64,000 bases of DNA from Leucaena leucocephala (lineage: Eukaryota; Streptophyta; Magnoliopsida; Fabales; Fabaceae), in NCBI GenBank assembly GCA_037074615.1, contig CM073547.1, forward strand, positions 1,240,001 to 1,304,000, read 5' to 3'. The notes beneath the pieces are model-generated. The model was not told the DNA's origin. It saw only the letters and a list, made by a program, of their open reading frames with translations, and ran no database searches. Below, piece by piece: positions 48,401 through 61,381 of this stretch (the first letter of the stretch is position 1; each line of letters begins with the position of its first letter). A program made the translations under genes and the position numbers.

Positions 48401-49306
48401 AAATTAGATTATTTATTTATAGAGATTAAAAAATCAATTAAATTAAACAAAAAAAATATCAATGGAAGGATAATATCATCATTTTTGTTGAAAATGATAC
48501 GGAAGCGGACGATTGACTCATTCTAAACTATAAAAAGATTGAATAAAATATTAAAACTTCTTTGATCACATGAATTTCCAGAATTTAAACGAAATCGAAT
48601 TACAATATTTTTCGTCCTTGTACCAAAAAAAATCTAATCACTATTTATTTCTCTCATCTCACCCTTTTTTTTAACCAAAAGCATTTATTCTAGGCGTTCA
48701 ACAGCACTTAATATCCAAATATCTCATACAACGTAAAACCCACATTACAATATAAAAGCAGATGAACTACTGTATAATGTGAAATATGATACAAGAGTTT
48801 AGTGACTAAAAAGCTCACTTGTTTTGGATGACCCGATAGTAACATTTTTACTATAATAAAATTATAATTACAACACTTAAACATGTTATCAACTCTTTGG
48901 GCATGCAAAAAATGAATAACAAACTCATTTCGTATTTCCACTCTTCTTTCATTCTTCAGTAAGCATCATGCAAACGAGGGCAAACATATGAAAGATTTGA
49001 GTATCTAAAATAATCCCATCCGTCTACAAAAAAAAAAAAAAAACTAGTGCAGTACCCATGTTCCAATCTCATCACATATACTCAAGGGTCAAGAAGAAAT
49101 GATCTCCTTGCCATATGATATGTGTCAGACACACTGCAAAATTTTAAACATAGTAATACAGTCTAAAGAACCTCTCGAATAGCAATACAATCCAAATATA
49201 AAACTCACCAAGCTACAAATTTGCTTGAAGAGCAATAAATATCAGTCACTTCAATTTGTTTTTTTCAAGCTTTGATGGGATCGGTATTTTGCAGTTGTAA
49301 CCCCTA
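45418..49306. other. AT-rich intergenic region
   Basis: No gene supported. A GC-richer island at 47840-48050 carries overlapping open frames on both strands (for example MAGSQRIEEDNAIAKQGPPF on the minus strand), with no recognised domain or splice partner; it could be an old exon or leader. Elsewhere AT-rich DNA with an A run near 49028. The right end is the RBP47-like 3' UTR. Confidence 0.45.
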
Positions 49307-52300
49307 TCAGGATGCCCCTTGAACTGCAGCAGCAACGTTCATACTGATATCTTGGTTTTGTCGCATGGCAGACCCCTGGCTTCCATAGTGACCTCCATTG
49401 GAATCTGTTCTCCACTGTGAGATCCATGAAATCCAAGGAGTTAAATCCAGATGATGAAAAAAGCATTTCAATGAAGGAATTGTAACAGTCTTGCCCACAT
49501 ATTACTCCTTGAAGCAAGCAACCAATTTGATATTTATAGTTAGAAACTGAAAATTCTATAAAATATAAATGCATACAGATAGAAGCAGCAAAGTAGGAGA
49601 ATGGTAAGCTGCCATGACTGGGTATCAAAAAATTAAATAAAACAGCTTTTAGGGAAAAACTAAGTTCAGCATCTCACATGCTTATTTCCAGGACTGCGAC
49701 CCCAAGAAAGACGTACGGTCTGCTTCCCAATTACTGTCCCGTTCAATGCTTGAAGTGCTTCCTCAGCATTCTTTCTATTAAAGAGATACCAGAAGGAATA
49801 GTATTCACCATAGAGAAGTCAAAACAATAATACTAATGAAGGCGGCTGTGGGTAAAATGGTACGTTATGCAGTGATCATCAATGCTATTAGACTAAAAAT
49901 ATTGGTACCTGTCAGAAAATTGAACAAAACCACAACCTTTACCCACAGGTATTTTGACCGAGACAACCTCACCAAATTGCAAAAATGGTTGTCTGAGATC
50001 ATCATCTCTAACATCAGAATCAAGGCCCCCAACAAAAATCTGTAAGATAGATGGGTTACTATTGTATACTGAGAACAAGATGGTCAACAACTACACAGAA
50101 AAGCAGACTCACAGTTGTGTTAATTGAGTCCCCTTCAGGCTGGTAACCTTGTGTGGTAGCACCATTAGATGAATGTCCATTAGCTAATACTACAGCTGAT
50201 GAAAGAATATAAAATCAGATATTGAAATTCCAATTAGATGAATGGTGTATGATATACTGCATTACTGTCATTTCTTTGAGAGCTTACCCATAAACAACAT
50301 GCTCAACAATTCAATTATTTTACAATGGGCAATAATCGAGGTCACAACATTTTTCATTATTTTGAAAAATAATTGTTAAGAGAAAGCAATACATCAAGAA
50401 GACAAGCAATCCTCTGAAAATTTTGGCAAAGACCAAAAGAACTATCTCCAAATATATCAAGGAATCAACTTTTAGGAAAACAAAAATGACTGAATCCATA
50501 AGGTGCTCCCGCTCCATTTTTCCCCATGAAAACACAATTTGCTGTGAAACCTAATGGGACGCCAAGACGATATTTCTTTCCCTAGTAAGATTTGCTGAAA
50601 GTAACCTATGACTAAAAAAGAAAAGAAAAACTCATCATACTCTAACTATATGAGTTAAAAGCCTGCAAACACATTACTTGTCCAAGGACCTCCAGCTCCT
50701 TATTTGTGTTGATCCCTTAAAAAGTATCTATGACTTCTGCACACACCAAATGCCCATTTATGATTCTAAAAAGTATTCCTCATCGGTCAAGTTACAATTG
50801 AATGCAAGATGGCTAGTTTGTCTCTGAGCTATAAAGAACACATCATGCAGACATCCAGTGACATTGTTTTATTGGTCCAGAAGTTCAGAGCAAATCATAA
50901 GTTTTGCAGGCATACTTATCCACTGAAATTATAAGACTTTCTTAACAATGAAAATACACCAAAAAATAGGAGTTAATTATGATTTGAACTTTGGTCTGCA
51001 TCTCAGGAGACATGGTAAGTTAGTGACACATTTAATTCCAGAATTTACATGTAGCCATGCAAGAGCACAGAAAAGAATCTATAATAAAGAGTTATTGGAC
51101 TAAAAAGGCACTTATAACCAAAATAACCCCAATTAAGCAGAGGTCAATGGAGTCTTTGAGTCATCAAATGTTATAAAAAACAGAGTAATATTGATTCAAA
51201 AGATCCAGCTATAATAAATGTTAGCATATAACAGTTTGGATAATAGCAAAAGGAAATTACAAAAACACAATAACCCTTTGTGTTATCAGTATTTGTACTT
51301 TTCATCATTTTGATTAATTCACTACTAAAACCCGCTTCAAACTTTGCGACATATTTTAAAATGAGGAAATGGGCCAAATTGATAACAGTGCAGAACCAAC
51401 ACATTTTGTCACAAGTGACACCACAGAAGTAACAATCTGACCAGATACAGTATTCAATAGTATTACCTATTAAACGTACTTTTCAAGACATACAAATAAT
51501 ATAAGAAGTGCTTATTAACAAACCTTGGGAAGAATATTGTTGTTGATACCCATGGAACTTCTTTGGGGTTGCAACACCTATACGCATAGGCCGATTTGAA
51601 CAATAGCATCCATTCATTTCAGTCATGGCCCTAGTCCTCTCAGTTTCATCACCAAACCTTACAAAACCATAACCTTTTGAACGGCCAGTATTTGGATCAA
51701 TGACGACCTTTGCTCCCTTTACAGATGTATATCTGCTAGCAAAGGTTTCGTGCAGCATAGCATCACTAACATCTATAGCCAGGTCCCCAACAAATATAGA
51801 CAGATCAGAAGAACTAGCATCAGATCTCCTATCACCCGCGCTGAAAGTAGCCCAATTTAGACGGAAGGGCTGATCGGTATTTGGCATCATAGTACCATTG
51901 TAGCTGTTCAAAACTTTCTCAGCTGTTGCACGTGAATAAAACTCAACAAATCCATAGCCCTCTGACTGGCCAGTTTGCTTATTACGTATAACCTTGGCAG
52001 AGACAACCTGCATGTGGTGACACAAGGTCAAAAAGCTTTACACAGTGAGTCTAGTCTAAAGCTCATGGATTCACAAGCTGAGTTGCACTGTCAAGCAGCA
52101 ATGATGTGTTCAACATTTATTACAATGACAAAACTAAAATAATTTTGACTTTTGATTTAACCATCGGTAGAGAACATTCAAGACCAGGAATATTTCTCAA
52201 TGCGAGAGCTTTAAGCTAAGCACCTACCAAGCCGCTACATTGAAAGCTCACTATCAGAACGGTTCATAAATCCCTAGATGGCTATGGCTGATTCCTTCAA

Positions 52301-53132
52301 TGTGCCATTCACAAGTGGATCAACAGTTTATGCGAACAGAAGATAATTAAAAGAACAAGGCTTTTAATAGTGTCTAGAGTACAATTGAGAGATCTAAATA
52401 AATTCTTTGGTTCAGAAAACTGCAAGAAAGGACCTCTGTAATCCATTGTATGCATAATTTCAGGTTCACACTCCCGGCCACAAACTAAGTTGTCCGAATT
52501 GACCGGTACCAATTTTCAGCAGAATTCAAGTCTTTAACAAAACACTTACTTTTGACAAGCACACAAAAGACATACTTCAAAGTTAAAACATATATATGTC
52601 GGCATTACTTCAGTTACTTAATTGGTTATCTTGCTTGTATTTATACTCTTTTAACAACTCAGCAAATGGTAAAGCTCATGCTATGATGCATCGTAATGAA
52701 ACTATACAAAAAGAAAAAAGAAAAAGAAACAAACATAAAAAAAATAAATTTTGAACCTTAAATAGAGGGACAGAAGCAGACCTCGCCGGTATGAGCAAAA
52801 CAGTTGTGTAGGTAGTTCTCATCCATCCAATGATGAAGGTCACCGAGCCATATCGTCCTGATCTCATCGGAGGACCCTTGCTGTTGCTGCTGATACGGCT
52901 GCGGCTTGAGTTGCTGCTGGTGCTGGTGCTGGTGCTGGTGCGGAGGCATGTAATGGTGGACGTAAGGCATGTAATGTTGTGGATACATCATCTGCTGCTG
53001 CATCATGGCCATGGCCGCAGCAGGGTATTGCATAGCCATCCATTGCTGCTGATAGTGATGCGGCTGCTGCGACGTCCACTGCTGCTGATGCTGGTGCTGA
53101 TTTAGATCCGCCGTGTTGGTGGGTTGAGCCAT
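49307..53132 (-). CDS. RBP47/RBP45-type RNA-binding protein, three RRMs
   Basis: Six exons (53132-52782, 52007-51524, 50195-50113, 50039-49909, 49774-49678, 49414-49307) encode 417 residues; all phases close. The N-terminus (1-88) is rich in Gln, His and Met. RRM1 is at about 92-170 (TIWLGDL, then GYGFVEF), RRM2 at about 186-265 (SIFVGDL, then GYGFVRF) and RRM3 at about 306-380 (TIFVGGL, then GCGFVQF). Plant RBP45/RBP47 proteins bind poly(A)/U-rich RNA and enter stress granules. The short tail after RRM3 (WGRSPGNKHWRTDSNG) is typical. An in-frame ATG lies 168 bases upstream (53300), but the TATA box at 53313-53322 places the likely start site downstream of it, and family members start near MAQP. 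Intron 2 is about 1.3 kb. Intact. Confidence 0.92.
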
Positions 53133-53312
53133 GGCTTCTGTGGAGCTTCTCTGTACCTTGTTTCCTCTCCAACTCCGGAAGCTGTCGAGCAGAAATTGGG
53201 AGATGAGGGAGAGAGAAGGAGAGGACCTGGTCCAAGCAGGGTCGGAGGCCGAGACCAGGTAAGGTCCAGAGAGTGGGGGTGGAAAGAGGAAGAAGTCCAA
53301 GATTGGGGAGAC

Positions 53313-53322
53313 TATATATATG
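53313..53322 (-). promoter_or_regulatory. TATA box of the RBP47-like gene
   Basis: TATATATAG read on the minus strand, about 180 bases upstream of the chosen ATG. A start site near 53285 would leave a leader of about 150 bases and exclude the upstream in-frame ATG at 53300. Confidence 0.5.
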
Positions 53323-56300
53323 GAGGGATTGAGGGGGTTGGATCTTGGGTTAGACCTAAACCTCGGTTACGACGTCGGCTTGCCGTCCGGGACACTGTAG
53401 GACCCATCTCCCAAATCACGGCCTTTGATTCAACTCTCTTTATTATTATGATTTTTATTAAGTTTGTTTATATTTCGAAAAGACTAAAATACCCTCTAGA
53501 TGAAATAAGAAAACAAGCCTTAGTACTACTACGAGGGTTGTGAAAGATTCTAATTCTGGCCATCTTTGATTGAATTGGATTTCAGAGGAATCACAAATCA
53601 TACATACCAAACACACTCCTGGATTCCAACCCTGATTCCTTTGTAAAAAACCCAGCTCTCCTCTCCCATATTTTTTAAGTATATATATAATGTACATACT
53701 TAAAAATAGTTTACATCAATTTAAAGACCCGAATATTTAGATATTTTTTATCAATAAATTTTTTATGGGAAAATTTTCATTAATTTTTTATATAATATAC
53801 TTGCGCATAAATATGTCAATGCAAGGTTTGAGCCATGCCATTATCAATATTGTCATTGGCACAGTTTGTTTGTTGTCTACACACATATATATGCGATTAG
53901 ATTATGTGTAACTAGAATGAGTTAAATTTGTCAAATATTTGATTGATTAGTATGAGTTGCGTACTCACGTGCACTTGTATTAAACCCTGAATTTCTTCAC
54001 TTGCATAGAATTCATGAGCAACAGAGTGCTGGTAAAAATATATTGACCTATGCTAGTTTGAACATGTAAAATTAGACTCACTATGATTTTTAAACAAATT
54101 AAACTTGTTGGTGGAAGAGATATAGCCCATCCCATATCTTATACTAGAGTTAGGAAAATGAGTCCAACTTTTCTATTAAAATAGGACGGGCTTATCAGCC
54201 TATTTTGGGGTGGATGCTAGCAAACTGACCCATTTTTAAGCGGGCCAGCCTGCCAGCCCTTTTTTTAAATTATTAATATTATTATTTATTTTATCTAAAT
54301 ATTATTTTGAATACTTTTATTATTGAATACTAGTAAAGATAATTACTTATTTATTAATATGTGTTGACATATTATAATTGATTAATATTATGTTAATGTT
54401 TATTTAGATTTATAGTTATAAAATTTGATATTTTTTTATAAAAAATATAAATTTTTAAGAGTATAACATTAACTATTTTTTAATTATACTAATATAATAT
54501 TAAAACAAATTAATTATGCTAGCCCGTTTTTAGTAGGTTAACCCATTTTATCACCTCTAACCTATATTATAACATGGAAGGAATTCCCATATAGCGCTAT
54601 TTTATGTTAGAGAGGCAAGTTTTTCAACATTCAAGTTTATTTATTACCACCAATGGGGTTAATCTAAGTGGTAACCAGCTCGGTATCGCTTAAGCGAGGT
54701 CTCGAGTTCAAGCCTTGACGTATGGAGAAAATCTCCGTTAGAAGACTCACCTACCATAACTAGATGCGCGACGCGGGTCGGATCTGGATATAATTAGGGT
54801 AAAATTCTAGTGAATTAAGTGAATAACAAAAAAAAATTTATTTATTACCAGGCTACCCTTAATTTTCCAAACCTCATTTGTCTCATATCATTCATCACTA
54901 ATAATTGAAGTGACTTAAGAAAATGGTACGGTGGTGTTTGACGTTATGAAGAAGTAGATATTCTTAAATTCACTAATGGAGATTAACGTCGAAACATGGA
55001 TTATAAAGACAAAAGAGAAAACAAACAAGTGCTTATGACTTTGAGTAATTTCTCAGAAACAGCCAAACAGGCCTCCATATTAATTGTTTCGTTAATTAAA
55101 GATAGTGATTATGACTTCATGGTGGGCACGTTCAAAAGTGGAGTTTAGTTGTATTGGGTGTGGAAGCCACCGTGTACAGTTTTGGCAGTCAACTCTGTGC
55201 TTCTGTATTCTGAGGTGCCTCCTCTCTCCCAAAGTAGAAAATTTTGACCTCCTTTAGTACTAAACTATTGGTGGAACATTTACGTTGTAAAACCGTGTGC
55301 CAAGTTTACCGGAAAAAGTAACAAAACTTGGCCATAAATTGTTGTCTTGTGACGTAGTAAGCAGTTACTGGTCGCCCAATGAAGGGTTGTTTAGGACTGA
55401 CAATAAAAACGTGTAACTGTGAAAGGATGACTCGAATATAGTAAAAGACCAGAGCAAAAGGCATAACCAAAAATCATGGTCAGGTTAGTAGTGGTAAGTG
55501 CTGAATTATCACTAATGCGCACCTAATGTACAATTTGCTTTAATATATAAAATAAATAGTAAATAAGAGTACTTTGTGGTCAAAGTCAAACTTCCTAATG
55601 AATGGCAAATGTATGCCCATCCACGAAATGATTTAAAAGTCATAACTTTAATCCCATATTTTGATAATCTAAATTCGTTTTTATTATTTGTTGAACTAAA
55701 AGTATCTTTTTTTTATTACAAAAAAAATTAGGTGAGGTGAGTTGGATCTTGAAAACTCACCAGTACTAGGACATGTCTTTAGATTTAGATTTAGAGTACT
55801 TATAAAAATATTTATAGATCCTCTATATACTTTCTATTTCTAATGATATATAAATTTTTAATCATTTGTTGAACAAAGACTTTACACCTTCAACTTGTCC
55901 GTGAGAAAGTTTACGTTTAAATTCAAATTGCAAAATACAAATAAACTAATCCAACCATCAATGAAATGTCAGCTTGTGAAGCACACCATTGAATGAGTGA
56001 TAACTTCAATATGTTTATTATTCATTTGATGAAGTTGGTCTAACTAAAGTAATCAAAGAATCTCTCCATATCCATTCATCATGGGAGAACTTGAATGGGG
56101 CAGAAATTATGCAGACAGCAGAAATTCCAACTTCTTCTGAAGTGAAATACAATGAACGAATGAAATATAAATTGGATGAACAAATTAAACGAATGAAAAA
56201 ACAGCACAAAACTGAACCAAAATTTCAACTGGGTGGCTTACCCTATTTGCTGCTACTGCATCAACTCGAGACTAAAGACCAGAGGAAGGCTAACTCAAAA

Positions 56301-56443
56301 GAATGAGTAAAAGAACAAATAAGCCTCTTGGGATAGTCTAGTGCTGAGGATTGTGAGCATTTTAAGAGAGAATCTACAGTTCAAACCTCTGCTTTGTCGT
56401 GCACCAAAAGAGAACAAAATGTGGTATTTACATTCTCGGCAGC
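53323..56443. other. Intergenic region with a SINE
   Basis: No gene recognised. Besides the SINE at 54650-54836 there is a possible eroded MITE end near 53600-53635 (ACCAAACACACTCCTGGA) and AT-rich DNA. Small frames (56018-56306) overlap on both strands without domains. Confidence 0.5.
54650..54836 (+). mobile_element. Nearly intact tRNA-derived SINE with 14-bp target duplication
   Basis: A 187-bp element with a Pol III A box (TAATCTAAGTGG, about 54659-54670) and B box (GAGTTCAAGCC, 54704-54714). A body containing AAAATCTCCGTTAGAAGACT and GCGACGCGGGTCGGATC follows, then a short A-rich tail. It is flanked by identical 14-base direct repeats TTTATTTATTACCA at 54636-54649 and 54837-54850, the hallmark of LINE-driven retroposition. 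The body resembles the Au-type SINEs known from many flowering plants; that assignment is from memory. Confidence 0.9.
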
Positions 56444-59400
56444 TTACTTACGGTAATCTGCATGAAGGAAGCTCTCATATGCTGTCCCATTGAGTGTCTT
56501 GCTGACATCATTCCAATTCTCAATCTGATTGGATAAGAGCCCTTTATGTATCTTCACCTGACGGCTTTTCAGATCTTTACGAGGTATCTTGAGAAAATCT
56601 TGAACGTCTGCTAATTTCTGAAACCAATACAAATTCCTCGCTGAGACTTGAGAGTTTTCCAAGAAGAGTAGAAGAAATCTTGTGAATGATTATTCAATAT
56701 AAGAGTCATGAAAGGATAAGTCTATGGAGAGCTCAAAGCACTGAACCTTCTCACCATCACACTAACTCTGAGATTCCCATCTGAAAAATTAATGAGAAAA
56801 TCTAAAAGATCTCGGGAGAAAAAAAGGTTAAAAACTCAACCTTTTTTGGATTAGACTTGTTCATATGCTAGGTCAAGTCAAGCTTAGGTTTAATCTCAGT
56901 TGCACTTTATGAACATGTGCTTAAGCCCAAATCTAGGACCAAGACCATCCTAATTCTAGCTCATTGTGACAATTCATCTAAAACTAGGACATATTTAGCT
57001 AAACTTGAATAATGGTTTTCAAACAAATTACTTAGTGTAATTACTAATTACCTTGCAGTTTTCATCTTAACAACTTCTCTTCATTATAACTAAAGTAGAC
57101 ATATGATGGTAAATAAGTTTAACCGCTTACGAGGTAGATTTCTCCATAGAATCGCTCAACATAAGAAGGAAAATGAAGCAAAGATTATGCAATACATTGT
57201 GTGACATACAGTGCGGTTTTTGACAACATCCTCATAGTATATGACAATATGTCGGATGCTCTTGAAATATCCCAAGGCCTTGGTGGTGGTTTCATTCACT
57301 TTCCTCAGTTCGGACATCAATGACGTTGAGTTGATTCTGGGCTTGTATTTTGCAAGTGTCTCTGCCTGAAAACAACGTCAGCAATCATTAACTTCAAAAC
57401 AATAAACATCTACAGCAGAGATGTAGGATAACACATCAACTGTCTCAATAATCTTGTATCCAGAGAGAGACAGAGGAGACCTCACGGGGTGAATGAACAT
57501 GAGACTTGTGAGTCCCATTTAATAGCTTAGCATCTTTGTCATATTGATTTGCGAGTATAGAAATCATCCTACGGAGGAGATTCCTTCGGAAAAGAAATAT
57601 AACTGAAACACCATGTTTTCTGAAGTACTCAACTATTTGTTCATGATTTTGCATCAACCCCTGCAGTAAGTTACAAATATATCCCATTTCAGCCCCATTA
57701 CATTATTCAGTACCAAAAAAAAACAATTACATTTTTAAAACAAGCATGCATTATGCAGAACCAATTAACATATTGACTGCCACTTAATCCATAGTTCATT
57801 ATTTGTTCAGGGAGGATATGACAACTCATTAGTGCATATTGACTGCCATTTAATCCATAGTTCACTTAATCCTGCCATGGTGCACCAGTTCAGGCACATC
57901 ACTGTTAAGTAACTGTCGAACTGAGCTGAAAATCACATATTTTTCAGATCAGATGCTCAAATGGGAGAACAATATCAGTGACATCTCACTTGTGCTACAA
58001 GTTCAATACACTTTATTGGTAGAAGCTAGACTTTTTTTTTTTGGAGATACAAAGGCAAGCCAAAGCTTTAAGTATAAAAACAAACTTAGGATTAACTCCT
58101 AGCAATACATATAATCATTCAGCATATAAACTGCATGTCTTCTAGGAACAGATGCTAGACTTTTTAGCTGTCTACAAACAGCGCAAGATTTTTGCTATAT
58201 CCAATGGGTTCCTATACTAGAAAAGAATTCATCCCCTTTTTATCTATGCATCAGAAACAGAAAATGTTACAAAGATGACAGTTAACTAGACAAACATTTA
58301 TTTCAAAAGAAAATGATATGGCTAAATAAAACAGACATTACCTGATTAAGCATCCACTTTAAGCCCACTGCAGATGTGCATTCATTTTTTGACGCGCTGC
58401 TTAACCAGTCTAGATTATAAACTTTATCCAGAGTCTCCATAATGGTTGAGATATTATTCCTTCTCACTTTAACAGAGAAAATTTCCCCATTTGAGCTTAT
58501 GTTAGTATGACTATTTAAAAACGTCTCAAACCATCCACTCCCAGATCTCTGCATTGACAACAGGGCAAAATTCCTCACAGGATTGCAAGCACATTCAGCC
58601 CTAAAATGATGCAAAAAGGAAGCAATATCACTAAGATTTAAACAGATTCTGAAGCCAACACTCAAATTAAGCAGTAGTTTACCTGCTGTAAGTTTTGGGC
58701 TTTGGGTAGTGCACGTAAGGCATTTCCCATGGTTCAATGTTGGGTTCTGGGCATGTCTCGTTGACGACCTTTATATACAAAAATCCAATCTTAGTGGGCG
58801 TGCTTATCTGCTTTAGACAAATAGAACATATATACACTCCGCAGACCATTGCAAAGACCAATACGGTCATCTTCCCCACCAATGTAGAACTCTTTGAAGC
58901 CTTTGCAAGGAGCACATCCTGTCATCATTCGGTTCATGACACCAATGATTAAGATGCATTTTGAGATTCTCAGTAAAAAGTCAGGAGGATAAGAAACTAA
59001 AAAACACACACACACGAGTGAAAATGCACTGCAAAACAAACAGGTTCGTAAAACTGATCATTTAAAGAAGAAAAATAACCGGGAATCAAATACGAGGAGG
59101 ACTATGTTCTGATTCCTAACATGTAAGTGAACGTTCAAATTTTATCCTTTACATACCATTTCTTCAGTTTAGTCCGTCCACTACTAAAATACTGGTAAAC
59201 TATCCTATCCCATTTCCACCCAAAATTTGCTGCCAGTTAACCGTCACCCAGCTTAGAAGCCATATTTGAGGCGTAACTTCGCGGTGCCAAATAAATAATC
59301 CCAAATCAACGTATTTTGGATTCATTGGCAGGTAGAATGAGATGCCATTGAGAGTCTTACGATGACCGAGAAATGAATTTGAAAGAAATTATTTGGGAAG

Positions 59401-59687
59401 AATCTAATGAAAAAAAAGAAAATCATAGCCTGCCACAAAGTAAGATTTCCGTCATCGGATATCAAGTAGCTTGCGGCCAATAGCATGTCAACGGAGCTTC
59501 AAATTGCAAACATTGATTAAGATATTCTAACAACCGGATCAGACATTTTCAAATGCCACCCCATGAAAAAAGGAAAAGGAGGATAGTAATCACAAGAGAG
59601 AAAATTAGAGGTTCCATGTAAAGGGATAACAAGAAACGAGGTGAAAGTACAACCAACCTTGGCGGAGGAAGAAGGATCATCAGCCAT
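56444..59687 (-). CDS. Membrane-anchored sulfotransferase-like protein (P-loop)
   Basis: Six exons (59687-59658, 58918-58683, 58600-58342, 57660-57481, 57365-57210, 56617-56444) encode 344 residues; phases close. A short cytosolic N-terminus is followed by one membrane segment at about 28-46 (TVLVFAMVCGVYICSICL), suggesting a type II Golgi protein. The sulfotransferase fold follows: the PAPS 5'-phosphate loop LLSMQRSGSGWFETF (about 102-116) and the 3'-phosphate motif with VIFLFRRNLLRRMIS. C-terminal motifs include IVIYYEDVVKN and VHKGLL-type KIHKGLLSNQIENWNDV. Plant relatives are annotated as P-loop NTPase or NodH-like sulfotransferases; the acceptor substrate is unknown. The start is the ATG giving MADDPSSSAK just before the first donor. 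Intact. Confidence 0.87.
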
Positions 59688-61381
59688 TGTGGATAAGCTC
59701 AAAAGTTAAGCGAAGGAAAAGGCATTGGATGACTGGGAAAACTCATTACGCTGCTTTTGGTTTCTTTGAATCGTCTTTAAGCTTTTCAGCTCTTCCTGCG
59801 TCAAGATTGACGTAAATGGCAAAAGACGCTTGAATGGGGCTGAGCTTTTTCTCGTGAAAAATATGACTAGATGCTTCCACGTTTGCAGGCTCCCTTCGTT
59901 TTGTTGATTTATTTATACATAATAAAAAATTGTCTTATATTTTATTCCCGGAACATATTTGCTCTTTTTAGGTTAGTATTTTATTTTTCAATTTGATTTT
60001 CAAATTTTAAAATAATATTCCATTTAAACAAAAAAAAAAAGACAACTCTTTAAAAAAAAAAGAAAGAAAACAAAATATTTGACTATTTCAAAATAAGCCT
60101 TGCATGTCATTCAAAGCTAGATTTCGTCTTAAGACTATATAAGTGAGAATGACACAAAAATCCTTTAAAAAATATACATATTCTAGAGTAGGACTATGAA
60201 ATGGCCTGATTCTTCAGAGCAACCATAGAATTGTTTTGATTTTAATTTTTGTTGTGAAATTACTCTGTTGCCATAATTTTTTTTTTTTGAAATAATCTCA
60301 CCAGCAGCAGCTGCGTAGCCAGAGCTCTCGCGACCAGCGACTAAAGCACCCATATGGAAAATCAACAACCTCACTGTTTATTTAGTAAAATTGTTATCAG
60401 TTCACTTTCTACATTGTCTTTATAGAAGGTCTACAAGGGGAAAAAATCATTTTTCCACTTATGTTGTTTTGAGACAAGATTATTAAATTTTAACTCAATA
60501 TAATTTAATTTTTATAGTTATAACTCAATTAAAATTTAATTCTCAAACTTTAACTCGATATAACTTAATATACTTATAATTTTTTTAATATCATAATATT
60601 ACCTATATATTATATTTTATTAAAATATTTTATAAAATAATATAAGAGTAAATTTATTTATATAAAAATATTTTTTCCTCTCCCTTTTTAAACCAAATAA
60701 TGTATCATGAAAATCCCTTCCCTCCTTTAATATTAATCCAAACAAGGTAATAATATAATCTCTCATCTTCTCTATTCCTCTATTAAAATCCCTTCCCTTA
60801 TTTCCCCCAATTGAGCCAAATACACCTAAATGAAGGTTATTAACTATCGATCAACTTATACTATACATCTTGCAAGAAAGAAACAAATTTAATCAAAACA
60901 AGCTCAACACATCTCTTTAATTTTATTATGCTTCCATATATGTAAGGTCCTTAAAAAAATACAAAAGAAGAAGAAGAGCACACTATAATTGGTTCACATT
61001 TCAAGTTCAGACACAAAGAAGTCCAAACGGAGACTAATGATTCCATGACGAGAAAACAATAAGTGGAATCAATGCTACAAACTACTAGCTAGATAGACTC
61101 AACTGATTTCCTTTATTTTGTCCTACGTACGAAATAGTACAAGACATAAAAACAATGAATTGAAGCGAAGCACATCTTCACAGGTGATTAATTTCTTCCA
61201 CATTTTGAAGTGGCGATCAATTCACTCTACATCCGACGGTGAAGATGATTTAGATAAAATCCATCTCTCCCAGTCACGTGGCCTTATTTTATTATCATTT
61301 GTCAATTCAATATTAGTAAGATAATTTAATTAGAATTAGAATATGAATATCATGCAAAACTACGTTTTGATGTTAGGAACT
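59688..61381. other. Intergenic region
   Basis: No gene supported. It has A/T homopolymer tracts near 60030-60070 and 60280, and AT-rich DNA at 60480-60720. A short minus-strand frame (60183-60374) with an Ala-rich start and a possible donor has no partner exon. The stretch 60720-60840 (ending CCAAATACACC) looks like an eroded transposon end. Confidence 0.45.

Noticed and set aside
60183..60374. Minus-strand frame with an Ala-rich start and possible donor
   Set aside because: No second exon, no homologue recognised, and it overlaps a poly-T tract.
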